Of a stretch of 64,000 nucleotides of DNA, positions 54,256 through 64,000 are shown in pieces (the first letter of the stretch is position 1; the number at the start of each line of letters is the position of its first letter). The DNA is from Sabellastarte sp. h YS-2021 (Eukaryota; Annelida; Polychaeta; Sabellida; Sabellidae), in contig OZ024938.1 in NCBI GenBank assembly GCA_964017235.1, positions 9,787,454 to 9,851,453 of the forward strand. Reading direction: 5' to 3'. The notes under the pieces are model-generated. The model made no database searches. It had not been told where the DNA came from and was given only the letters and a program-made list of their open reading frames with translations. The position numbers and the translations under genes were made by a program.

Positions 54256-56300
54256 CCAAAGAGCTTTCACTTGGTGAAGTTTCAGACCCATAGCTAATTG
54301 CTCACCTACTCAAAATGAGTAAATGCGAATTACCTCTAAAAGTATTGCAGATAGCCAATTTTTCTCAAATAACTCATTCACCTACTTTTGGGAGAGCTTT
54401 CACATGGTGAAGTTTCAGACCCGTAGATAATTACTCACCTACTCAAAATGAGTAAATGTGAATTATTTCTAAAAGTATTGCAGATAGCCAATTTTTCTCA
54501 AATAACTCATTCATCTACTTTTGGAAGAGCTTTCACATGGTGAAGTTTCAGACCAATACCTAATTACTCACCTACTCAAAATGAGTAAATGCGAATTATC
54601 TCTAAAAGTATTGCAGATAGCCAATTTTTCTCAAATAACTCATTCACCTACTTGTGGGAGAGCTTTCACTTGGTGAAGTTTCAGACCCATAGCCAATTAC
54701 TCACCTACTCAAAATGAGTAAATGCTAATTATCTGTAAAAGTATTGCAGATAGCCAATTTTTCTCAAATAACTCATTCACCTACTTTTGGAGAGCTTTCA
54801 CATGGTGAAGTTTCAGACCCATAGCTAATTACTCACCTACTCAAAATGGGTAAGTGCGAATCCGTAGCTAATTACTCACCTACTCAAAATGAGTAAATGC
54901 GAATTATCTCTAAAAGTATTGCAGATAGCCAATTTTTCTCAAATAACTCATTCACCTACTTTTGGAGAGCTTTCACATGGTGAAGTTTCAGACCCATAGC
55001 TAATTACTCACCTACTCAAAATGGGTAAGTGCGAATTATCTCTAAAAGTATTGCAGATAGCCAATTTTTCTCAAATAAATCATTCACCTACTTTTGGGAG
55101 AGCTTTCACTTGCTGAAGTTTCAGACCCGTAGCTAATTACTCACCTACTCAAAATGAGTAAAGGCGAATTATCTCTAAAAGTATTGCAGATAGCCAATTT
55201 TTCTCAAATAACTCATTCACCTACTTTTGGGAGAGCTTTCACTCTGTGAAGTTTCAGACCCATAGCTATTTATTCACCTACTCAAAATGAGTAAATGCGA
55301 ATTATCTGTAAAAGTATTGTGGATACCCAATTTTTATCAAATACTCATTCATCTACTTGTGGGAGAGCTTTCACATGGTCAAGTTTCAGACCCATAGCTA
55401 ATTACTCACCTACTCAAAATGAGTAAATGCGAATTATCTCTAAAAGTATTGCAGATAGCCAATTTTTGTCAAATAACTCATTCACTTACTTTTGGAGAGC
55501 TTTCACATGGTGACGTTTCAGACCCATAGCTAATTAGTCATCTACTCAAAATGAGTAAATGCGAATTATCTCTAAAAGTATTGCAGATAGCCAATTTTTC
55601 TCAAATAACTCATTCACCTACTTTTGGGAGAGCTTTCACTTGGTGAAGTTTCAGACCCATAGCTAATTATTCACCTACTCAAAATGAGTAAATGTGAATT
55701 ATCTCTAAAAGTATTGCAGATAGCCAATTTTTCTCAAATAACTCATTCACCTACTTTTGGGAGAGCTTTCACTCTGTGAAGTTTCAGGCCCATAGCTATT
55801 TATTCACCTACTCAAAATGAGTAAATGCGAATTATCTGTAAAAGTATTGCGGATACCCAATTTTTATCAAATACTCATTCATCTACTTGTGGGAGAGCTT
55901 TCACATGGTGAAGTTTCAGACCCATAGCTAATTACTCACCTACTCAAAATGAGTAAATGCGAATTATCTCTAAAAGTATTGCAGATAGCCAATTTTTCTC
56001 AAATAACTCATTCACCTACTTTTGGGAGAGCTTTCACTCTGTGAAGTTTCAGACCCATAGCTAATTATTCACCTACTCAAAATGAGTAAATGTGAATTAT
56101 TTCTAAAAGTATTGCAGATAGCCAATTTTTCTCAAATAACTCATTCACCTACTTTTGGGTGAGCTTTCACTCTGTGAAGTTTCAGACCCATAGCTATTTA
56201 TTCACCTACTCAAAATGAGTAAATGCTAATTATCTGTAAAAGTATTGCAGATAGCCAATTTTTCTCAAATAGCTCATTCACGTACATTTGGAAGAGCTTT
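54256..56300. repeat. Satellite B (about 133 bp), about 15 units
   Basis: The unit has GAGCTTTCACATGGTGAAGT, TTCAGACCCATAGCTAATTA, CTCACCTACTCAAAATGAGT and AAAGTATTGCAGATAGCC. Units start at about 54,261, 54,392, 54,526, 54,659 and so on. Embedded in element A between satellite D blocks. Confidence 0.9.
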
Positions 56301-56863
56301 CACTCACGAAAATGAAAAATTGTGAATATCTCGGAAAAGCTATTTCTTCTCCTTTAATGCTCGGCGGGAGATACACACCGCGATAGTGGTCTTGACAAAC
56401 ATTTTTGTCTCCCCAAAAATGGTGGCCATTTTGAATTTTCAAAGTTTTTGCAAAACACAAAAATGCTTATATCTCGAAAACTGTGCTATATGGAGTGAAC
56501 TCAACAAAATTTTTGACCTGCTGGGTATCTCTGCAGAGTAGCCATGCCAATTTTCAAAATATTTTTGTCTCGCCAAATATAGCGGACATTTTTAATTTTT
56601 TGCAAAACACAAAAATGCTTATATCTTGAAAACCGTGCTAGATAGAGCAGACTGCACTGACTTTGGTTGCCACAACAGTATAAGGCTAGAAACGAAGCAT
56701 TTTCTTAATACTTTAGCACTCACCTTTTTATCCTTTTCGGGACGCTTTGTTTTTGCTATGCAAAAACATTATCTTTTTTTTTTGCGAGCGATCCTCTAGT
56801 TACATTTGTCTCATATTATGGCACTTTTTACATAACTTTATTTATCAAAACTAACAAGCATAT

Positions 56864-57527
56864 TTATGTCCACCCTACTGGGGGGTGGACATATTATTTT
56901 TGCTTTTTCCGCCGTCCGGACGCTTGGTTTCTGCTCATTTGAAGGAAAAGTATTTATCCCATCTTTACCAAATTTGGTATGGGTGTTTATTGGGTTAATA
57001 GCTTGCATGGGATTGCTTTTGGTGAAGATAGGTGTATAGCTAACTGAGTAATAGCTACTTAGCTACTTTTGTGTATTTCTTTTGTTTCTGGGCATTTTAA
57101 GGAAAAATATTTGACATACCAAATTTAGTATGAGCATTACTTAGGTCGATAGCTTGCTTGGGATTGCTTTAAATGATAATAGCTATATAACTGACTGAGT
57201 AATAGCTACTTAGCTACTTTGCCAAAAATGGCAAAACACAAATTTGCTTCTATCTCCTTAACCATGCAAGATAGAGTGATTTCGTCGAAATTTTCGACCC
57301 AACCAATGCAAAAAGGCGTGAGACTGAAATAATTTACATGTATACTAATAAATATTTAAGCATCATTGATATATTTTACAAATGAAATAGGGTCTTGTAA
57401 GACTAGTGTACAATTTTTGCAAAAGGTTCATGGGGTGGACATTACACATGATAATGTGTGTTCGTCTATGCTATCCTGTTTCTATTCATATGTCGCAGCT
57501 ACTATCAACAGGGCATCCTATTTCTAG
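56864..57527 (+). mobile_element. Rolling-circle-like element B, short form (664 bp)
   Basis: Head TTATGTCCACCCTACTGG, partial satellite C unit (57,220-57,300), then the tail ending CTATTTCTAG. The same head and tail as 39,588-48,091 define the ends of the family. Against the tandem copy at 52,300-52,325 the site shows no target duplication (insertion between T and T). Confidence 0.75.
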
Positions 57528-58078
57528 TTACTTAAATTTTAAACACAATAAACAACCTATTATTATTAACAGTTGGCACAATAATCCCTTTTAACGGCCT
57601 GAGTTATACTGCCAGGGTTTGGAGTAAGATTAACCCTGCCCTTTAAATGACCTGAGTATACTGTTAGTGATTAGAGTCAGACTATCCCATTGTCTTTCAG
57701 TAGTTAGCTTACTGATACCAGTCCAATTGTGTAGAAACAAAAATCATGCTTGAGTAATGCTTGTCAGTGAAAGATAATTCTGCATAAACATTGTTATAAA
57801 TTCTATGTTTAAATTTGTTTCATTGTAGGTTTAATTACGTTAATATACTCAGAAAACAAAGTTTATGGCAAATTTTTTCACTGGTAGTATATATCAATGC
57901 CAAAATGTAGTCTATTTTCTCAATAAAATTGGATGCAAAATAACTTAAGAGATGTATTTTAAGGCAGCTTTAAGATTTTTTATAACATTTGAAGAAACAT
58001 AATTGTCTTAGAAGTTAGAAACGGAACATAATGTTTCAACAAATAAAGAAGTTTAGGACTTATTATCCAGGTTTTGAT
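57528..58078. other. hAT-composite internal sequence, no gene seen
   Basis: Continuation of the duplicated segment (compare AATCCCTTTTAACGGCCTG with 52,375-52,393), then AT-rich sequence. Confidence 0.5.
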
Positions 58079-59398
58079 GGTGGACGGACATTTCGCCCAC
58101 AGACGTTTTGGCCTAGGACGTTCTGGCCACGGACATTTTGGCCAGGCCATTTTTCAAAGGTGTACGTTTCGGACAAATCTAAATTTGTCATTTTTTTTCA
58201 AAGATTTTTATTAGATTTTCAATGATTAAACATCCATTTAATACAACTCTGATAAAACATTATCATTTTCCGCGTGTGTTATCTCCATTGAGAAATGATT
58301 TTTATTAGATTTTTTATTAGATTTTCAATTATTAAACATCTATTTAATACAACTCTGATAAAACATTATCATTTTCCACATTTATCAATAAACTGTACAT
58401 CGATTTTCAAGGTATAATTACATTTTTAAAACCTTTAAGAAGTCATTGAAAATTTAAATGTAAATAGATATAAATCAAGGGAATCTGCTTTATTGAAGCC
58501 TACTCAGGATTGTACTACTCAGGTGATTGATTTAAAGTTTTGGAGGTAAATCAAGGGAATCTTTTTCATTGAAACCTACTCAGGATTGCACTGCTCAGGG
58601 GATTGATCTAAAGTTTTTGGGGGTTTGCTTTTCTTCCACCAGATGAAGTGTCTGAAGGCATGGCCTTCCTGAGAGAGTCTGTACCAGAAGAAGTAACTCC
58701 ACTGCTTGAGTACTTTGATACCACCTACATGACAGGCCACCTGCGTCCCAGACCCCAAACCCCAGATCTTCAACTCAGGTTCCGGCGCGTCCCACCCATA
58801 TTTCCTCCTGCTCAATGGAATGTGCATGACGTGACCCTTGCAGACCAACCAAGGACCAACAACGTATCAGAGGGATGGAACAACAAATGCCAGAGCCTCG
58901 TTGGTCAAAGCCACCCAACAGGCTGGAAGCTAATTTAATGCCTACAAGTGGAATGTGCTTGGGTCTCTGCTGTCCTTCAGGATGAGCATGGTGTGAGACC
59001 AAAGAAGAGGACCAAGAAAGTCTACACAGAACTTCAAAGTAGACTGTGCAATCTCTGTGAGGACAGATCTCTAGGCCACAAGTCCATAGCAGACTTCTTT
59101 CGTGGTATGAGCCATAATCTGGGAGGGGGTCAGCCAAATATTTAAAATGATAGTGAAAAATATCCTTCCTAGAATTGTATATCTGTGAACAATGTATATA
59201 ATTTCATAGTATAAAAATGTTGAAATTGATTAAACAATAAATGTTTTTATCTCAGTTGTATTAATTGGATGTTTAATTATTGAAAATCTATTAAAAATTT
59301 AGATTTGTCCGAAACGTCTACCCTTGAAAAATGGCCTGGCCGAAATGTCCATGGCTGGAAAGTCCTAGGCTGAAATGTCTGTGGCCGAAACGTCCTAC
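58079..59398 (+). mobile_element. Mutator-like transposon remnant with about 160-bp TIRs
   Basis: The left end (GGACATTTCGCCCACAGACG onward) pairs with the right end (59,240-59,398) through CGTTTCGGACAAATCTAAAT and TTAGATTTTCAAT(G/A)ATTAAACAT. It encloses a fragment of a MULE-type transposase. The target duplication is not clear. Confidence 0.75.
58643..59145 (+). pseudogene. MULE-type transposase, C-terminal exon with one nonsense codon
   Basis: It follows an acceptor (TTTTCTTCCACCAG). Then come residues EGMAFLRESVPEEVTPLLEY, PPIFPPAQWNVHDVTLADQP and RTNNVSEGWNNKCQSLVGQS, with HPTGWKLI. This is the conserved block after the catalytic domain of Mutator-like transposases ('PRTNN..EGW...F...VG..HP..WK.I'). 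An in-frame TAA at 58,936-58,938 replaces the residue after WKLI; the frame then continues (CLQVECAW...) to 59,145 with a basic RPKKRTKK stretch. The N-terminal and catalytic DDE exons are missing between the TIR and this exon. A single nonsense change in an otherwise open exon implies fairly recent decay. Confidence 0.75.
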
Positions 59399-59549
59399 AT
59401 TCGTTTTTGACAATATTCCTTGGGGGTTTTTGAAATGACAGTTTAAACCATAGGTTTTAACCATGTCCATCAAAAACCTGCCAACCCTGCTACTTTCTGA
59501 CTTTTCAGTGCCTTCCATAATGAGTACAATCATTTGTAACTTGAAAACT

Positions 59550-59739
59550 ATTTTACTATGTTATAGCTGACCCAAAAGTGGCTGAATAACATATTTTTAT
59601 GAAATATTCTACACAGTCTTCAAAGTAGACTGTGCAATCTCTGTGAGGACAGATCTCTGTGAGGACAGATCTCTATTTAGAATATTTCATAAAAATATGT
59701 TATTCAGCCACTTTTGGGTCAGCTATAACATAGTAAAAT
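59550..59739. repeat. Perfect 61-bp-arm palindrome with filler loop
   Basis: 59,550-59,610 is the exact complement of 59,679-59,739 (satellite A). The 68-bp loop is not satellite: 59,609-59,660 matches the transposase exon at 59,021-59,072 (CTTCAAAGTAGACTGTGCAA...), followed by a second copy of GTGAGGACAGATCTCT. Confidence 0.95.
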
Positions 59740-60276
59740 TGCTGACTTGTAGCTCATTGCGTAGCTGAGTAATAGCTACTTTGAGGTTTTCACTGTTGCA
59801 TAAAATATTGCATTTAGAGAATTTTGTTTAAATATGTTATTCATGTACTTTTGAATCAGCTATAACATAGTAATGTTGAAGACCTGTAGCTCATGGCATA
59901 GCTGAGCAATAGCTTCTTTCAGGTTTTCACTGTTGAGTAAATCAGTTGTAACTTGAAAAGCATTGCATTTACAGTATTTTGTTTAAATATCTTTTTCACC
60001 TACTTTTGGGTCAGCTATAACATAGTACATTTGCAGACCTGTAGCTCAGTGTGTAGCTGAGCAATATCTACTTTGAGGTTTGGACCATTGAGTAAATCAG
60101 TTGTAACTTCTATTGTATTTACAGTATTTCATTTAAATGTGTTGTTCACCTACTTTTGGATCAGCTATAACGTAGTAAAATTGCACGCCTGTAGCTCATG
60201 GCAAAGCTGAGTAATAGCTACTTTCAGGTTCTCACTTTTGAGTAAATCAATTGTAACTTGAAAACTATTGCTTTTT

Positions 60277-61402
60277 ACCCCACAGCCCTTAAGGGCTGTC
60301 GGGGTATTGTTTTTAGCCATGGTGTCTGGATGGGTTGGTGGGCGGCGGGAAAAAGTTTGTCCGGGCTGTATCTCAGAAACCGCAAGGTGTAGGAAGTTGA
60401 TACTTGGTATGGACAAAAGTTTATGGCGTTGTCATGGTGTGACCTTGATTTTACCTTTGACCTTGCTGTAATGACCTTGACCTATAAAATCTTGTCCTGG
60501 GGATATCTCAGAAACTGTAAGGTGCAGAAAGTTGATACTTGACAGGGACATTGGTGGGGGATTGTAGGTATGAGGTGTCATGGATGACCTTGATTTGACC
60601 TGTGACCTTGCTGTAGTGAGCTTAACCTATAAAATCTTGTCTGGGTTATATCTCAGAACCGTAAGGTGTAGGAAGTTCATACTTGGTAGGGACATTGGTT
60701 AGGGGGTGTAGGTGTGCAGTGTCATAGTCTGACCTTGATTTGACCTTTTACCTTGCTGTAGTGACCTTGACCTATAAAATCTTGTCCAGGCTATATCTCA
60801 TAATGGTAAGGTGTAGCAAGTTGATACTTGGTAGGGACATTGGGTAGGAGGTGTAGGTGTGTATCGTCATGGTGTGACCTTGATTTGACCTTTGACCTTG
60901 CTGTAGTGACCTTGACGTATAAAATCGTGTCTGGGCTATTTCTTGGATTCCATAAGGTTAAGGTATAGAAAGTTGACACTTTGTAGGGACATTGGTTAGG
61001 GGGTGCATGTAAAGTATGTATGCATCATGGTGTGACCTTTTTGCTCTGCCAAAATGTGTTCAGCTACCATATTTGAGACATCTTTCTCTTATGATAAGGA
61101 TATATGGATTGGTGCAACTCATTACATAATTATACTATTTCCATTGACAGCTATTCTCCAATTAACAAATTTTGCAGCTTCATATTTTTAGTTTACTAAT
61201 TAATGCTGTCATTTGCTGCTGTTGAATTGTCTTGTTTTAGTACTTTATCTTTACATATATTTTCTTTCTCTTAGATGATATTTTCTCTACTTAAACATTA
61301 TTTGGACCTTTGCATAAGTGACACTGTGCTGAAAGTATTCTGGTCTTTGTACTGTTTTACTACTTCTATATGTCATGCTATTTCTCCAGGCTGTGGGGTA
61401 CG
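60277..61402. mobile_element. Hairpin-ended element C with 145-bp tandem repeats
   Basis: The left end TACCCCACAGCCCTT / AAGGGCTGTCGGGGTA forms a hairpin, and the arm GGCTGTGGGGTA recurs at the right end (61,391-61,402). Four or more units of about 145 bp carry TATCTCAGAAACCG, GGTGTAGGAAGTTGATACTT and GACCTTGATTTGACC. The design parallels elements A and B; the exact 3-prime end is uncertain. Confidence 0.55.
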
Positions 61403-62020
61403 CAATGAGCTACATGTCTGTAATTTTACTATGCTATAGCTGGCCAATAAGTAGGTGCATAACATATTTACATTTAATACTCTAAATGCCATACTTTTGA
61501 AGTTATAATGGATTTACTCAGCAGTGAGAACCTGAAGGTATCTTTGCCCGGCTATGCCATGAGCTACAAGCCTACAATTTTACTGTGTTATAGCTTACCA
61601 ATAAGTAGTTGAATAAGAAATTTAAACGAAATTCTCCAAATGCAATACTTTTTGAGTTACAACTGATTTACTCAACAGTGAGAACCTCAAAGTAGCTATC
61701 GCTCCACTTTGCCATGAGCTACAGATGTGCAATTTTACTATGTTACAGCTGACCCAAAAGTGATTAACAAGATATTTAAACAGAATTCTGTAAATGCAAT
61801 GGTCTTCAAGTTACAACTGAGTAACTCAACAGTGAAAACCTTAAAGTAACTATTGATCAGCTATACAATGGACTACAGGTCTGCAATTTTACTATGTTAT
61901 AGCTGACACACAAGTAGATGAATAACGTATTTAAACAAAGTTTTCTAAATGCAATAATTTACAGTATTTTGTTAAAATATGTGGTTCACCTACTTTTGGG
62001 TCGACTATAACATAGTTTTA

Positions 62021-62300
62021 TAAGTTAATACCTTACCTAATAGACATTAGAGGCCCTCCCAACCAACCCCAACCTCATCTCACTAGGGGCTCATCTATGA
62101 CCAGGGAAGCAAAAATGAATAAGATGTTATGATGTGATATCCTCTAGCCAGGAAGGAAGTAGGTCACAACACCTAACCAGTTGAGTGCACATAGCTGGCT
62201 CTGCCGGTGGAAACACAAAACGTCTTGTGCTGGTGTTTGGCAGTGCCAGCTTGCACCAGTGGTATAGCTAATTGTCCATTAGGCATAAGGTATTAACTTA
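62021..62300. mobile_element. 280-bp TIR element
   Basis: TAAGTTAATACCTTACCTAA at the left is mirrored by GGCATAAGGTATTAACTTA at the right. No ORF. The end of the window (63,975-64,000) holds a similar AGGTATGTAAG motif but is cut off. Confidence 0.65.
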
Positions 62301-62516
62301 CAAAAATTTTAACTTAACAAGTATTGTAACATCTCAATATTTAATTTGGCTTCCAATTGATATCAAATTTCATACCACTTCGGAGAGACAGGACACACTA
62401 ATCCATCCCTGTTACATAACCAATTAGAATCTCCATAAGGTCACTTTACTTATACATATAAATCACAGGCTCTCACTGATTCTTTCAGTAAGTTAATTTT
62501 GTTTGTGCATTTGCAG

Positions 62517-62604
62517 CAATGGCTCGCAGCAGGTCCCGTTCAAGGGAACGAGACAGAGATGTGAAGCGCAGGAGATCAAGATCAAGAAGTCGGGAGCGTA
62601 AAAG
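62517..62604 (+). CDS. First coding exon of an SR-rich (RS-dipeptide) protein
   Basis: An acceptor TGCATTTGCAG precedes 62,517, the ATG is at 62,519, and a donor AAAG/GTGAAG ends the exon at 62,604 (phase 2). It encodes MARSRSRSRERDRDVKRRRS then RSRSRERK. The RS/RD dipeptides are typical N-termini of splicing factors, RNA helicases and other nuclear speckle proteins, where serine phosphorylation controls assembly. The rest of the gene lies to the right and was not found before the window end, so no family can be named. Acceptor in the 5-prime UTR plus donor make it a convincing exon. Confidence 0.7.
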
Positions 62605-62934
62605 GTGAAGTGGTTAAAGCTATTGCAATTCTGCTAATTACACTTTATTGTCTCACTTTATTGTCGTCAATTTATTGTCTCACTTGAATGTCTCCTTTAA
62701 TGTAAGACTTACCAAAATGGTTTTTGGAAACTGTCATCCATCTGCATGGGAAAGTTTTTGATAACTATGAATTTGACCATTATCAAGGTCACATTTTCAA
62801 AAACAATTTCTTTTTCTTGAATTTCGTTCTCACCAAGACTAAACAGAATGTACAACAACTGATAAACCAAATTTGGCAAGTGCTTTTTTTTGCATCAGAT
62901 TCAAGGGGCAAGATGATTTTCAGTTACCGGTGCC
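62605..62934. other. Intron start of the SR-rich gene
   Basis: AT-rich, with repeated TTTATTGTC(T/G)-type words near 62,645-62,690. No exon seen. Confidence 0.5.
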
Positions 62935-63308
62935 GCGCTCTGTAACGCCCATGGGCAATGTGACCAAATATTTGCAAAAGTTAAGGATGGGCATTTACGA
63001 CAACGAAAACCAGCCGGGCGTTTTGAGAAAAATAACCCGAATTTGGGGAAACCGCGTTTTAGCACATACCGACTGGAAGTAAAATATGCGGTTGGTAAAC
63101 AAATCTCGGCACAATAAAAGGTGATATAATTCTAAAATAAGGAAGATTTTGTTGAAAATAGATATAAATTAATGAAATTTGACCGATTATTGGGTTTTTA
63201 TGGAGAAAGTGTACATCAAAACGACATATTAGCAATTGATGAGCGATAACGTAAGATTGTGGATGGGCGCTTACAAACGCATGAGCGATAAAGAGCACGG
63301 CACCGGTA
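62935..63308. mobile_element. 374-bp TIR element in the presumed intron
   Basis: TACCGGTGCCGCGCTCTGTA at the left pairs with its complement (GAGCACGGCACCGGTA) at the right. Homology continues through CGCCCATG. A TA target is possible. Confidence 0.7.
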
Positions 63309-64000
63309 TATCACCTATTACTCAAAACTTGACCCAATTATATGTTTTACTAGTCTTTATCTTTACTGCCTTTTTTTACCATAATTATACAAATTAATTT
63401 TTGTGGGACACTTCGTTTTTGTCTTGTTAACCCAATTTTCAACCTGATTTACCAATCTACATGCATTTTTAACATTGTTTAAAGGGTGGAAGATAGGAAA
63501 ATTTCTATCCCCCTAAATATTGCGAGTGATATTCTATATTTCTTTTGTTAAAGAGTAAATGGTATATTTCTGATGCACTGCATTTTCTTGTCCATATTCA
63601 AGGATTGTCAGGACAGAGAATCCAACATTAAAGTTAGGGTGAATCAGGGTGGAAAAGTTTCAAAGTTTGCCAAAAAGGGGGGGAAATGCAAAAAAAAATA
63701 TTCCGAGCCTTGTGATTAGTTCCCAGGATTTTTTACGACAACCTATACAGTTTTAATACAATTTCAACACAATTAGACATTTTGGGGCTATAGCATACAA
63801 TCTGTCAGCAATAAACATGATTAGTGAGAGAAGGCAAACTTGTATTGGGGAATGCTGAACAGGGAGCAGTTTCATCATTTTGGTTGAAGTTGTGTGAAGG
63901 AGGTCTCCAACCTATAAGGTTTCAATACAATTAGATGTTACAGTGCTACAATTGGACAAATTGCAATAACATTAAACCTATTGGGGATAAGGTATGTAAG
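63309..64000. other. Non-coding, nothing recognised
   Basis: Probably intron of the SR-rich gene. No exon with supporting splice sites was found. Confidence 0.4.

Larger units (their letters stand above)
52593..56799 (+). mobile_element. Rolling-circle-like (HINE-type) element A
   Basis: It begins TTAAGCGTCCC with a perfect 9-bp-arm hairpin (52,595-52,616) and ends ATCCTCTAG. Compared with the uninterrupted tandem copy at 52,239-52,312 (TTATGTTTTATTACATTT), the insertion added no duplicated target bases. The hairpin arm GGGACGCTT recurs near the 3-prime end (about 56,740). Cargo is satellite D, then satellite B, then satellite D. No protein gene. Confidence 0.7.
52108..59489. mobile_element. 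hAT-type composite, 7.4 kb, inserted in satellite A
   Basis: The ends CAGGGTTGGGCTTTTG and, inverted, CAGGGTTGGCAGGTTTTTG continue to a shared GGTTTAAACTGTC. The flanks are satellite A (CGACTTT... and CTACTTT...), with an imperfect duplication. It holds two tandem copies of a segment of about 170 bp (52,236-52,402 and the pieces around 52,580/56,800/57,530), a pogo-like MITE, two rolling-circle-like elements and a Mutator-like remnant. No hAT transposase was found. Confidence 0.7.
59490..62010. repeat. Satellite A array, right part
   Basis: Units of about 160 bp with CTACTTTTGGGTCAGCTATA, ACATAGTAAAATTGCAGACC, TGTAGCTCATGGCATAGCTG and TTGTAACTTGAAAA. Orientation flips at the palindrome (59,550-59,739) and again across the hairpin element at 60,277-61,402. 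Confidence 0.9.

Noticed and set aside
40016-56300. CRISPR array
   Set aside because: Repeats are contiguous satellites of 130-170 bp without unique spacers, in a eukaryotic context with no cas genes.
39588-57527. Canonical autonomous Helitron
   Set aside because: No Rep/helicase is encoded and the 5-prime end is not TC; only a Helitron-like non-autonomous label is supported.
62873-63082. 69-aa plus-strand frame downstream of the SR exon
   Set aside because: Lies across the end of a TIR element and lacks splice sites compatible with the phase-2 donor.

Overview
The window is eukaryotic, AT-rich and dominated by repeats. Host coding sequence is limited to small spliced exons with GT/AG borders. 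The mix of repeats (DIRS-type tyrosine-recombinase retroelement, Polinton/Maverick, hAT and Mutator-like DNA transposons, tRNA- and 5S-derived SINEs, rolling-circle-like elements packed with 130-170 bp satellites) points to a marine invertebrate, most likely a bivalve mollusc. That is an inference from repeat style, not from a diagnostic gene.

Layout. 1-1560: satellite A (about 160 bp monomers in about 319 bp dimers). 1.8-4.1 kb: three minus-strand exons of a host gene; two of them encode one UBA-like domain. 4.9-10.9 kb: intergenic DNA with several TIR elements, a 5S-derived SINE fragment and a stray DIRS end. 10,874-26,519: a complete Polinton/Maverick-like element with a perfect 6-bp target duplication (CCCCTG). 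Its long inverted arms carry an unknown ORF1, a BIR-domain (IAP-like) gene and an overlapping PC4-like ORF2. Its interior has a packaging-type ATPase with two zinc fingers and a LINE inserted antisense. No DNA polymerase, integrase or capsid gene was seen, so it looks non-autonomous. 27.4-31.8 kb: a decayed DIRS-like retroelement. 35.3-39.1 kb: a nest of transposons up to five levels deep, including a hAT with a BED-finger exon. 39,588-48,091: a rolling-circle-like element inflated by a 169-bp satellite into four head-less repeats. 49.8-51.1 kb: a second DIRS remnant interrupted by a hAT MITE. 52,108-59,489: a large hAT composite lying in satellite A; it contains two further rolling-circle-like elements and a Mutator-like transposase remnant. 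59.5-62.0 kb: satellite A again, with a perfect 61-bp-arm palindrome and a third hairpin-ended element. 62.5 kb: first coding exon of an SR-rich (RS-dipeptide) protein.

How it fits together. The Polinton arms work like duplicated gene cassettes: each arm has a polypyrimidine/AG acceptor before ORF1 and before the BIR gene, and BIR and ORF2 overlap as TGATG. The arms have decayed in a complementary way: ORF1 is intact only on the left, ORF2 only on the right, BIR on both. The satellites are largely cargo of a family of elements with a 5-prime hairpin, a CTAG 3-prime end and no target duplication, and their monomers seem to share an ancient common layout. Most of the short open frames in 40-56 kb are satellite artefacts.
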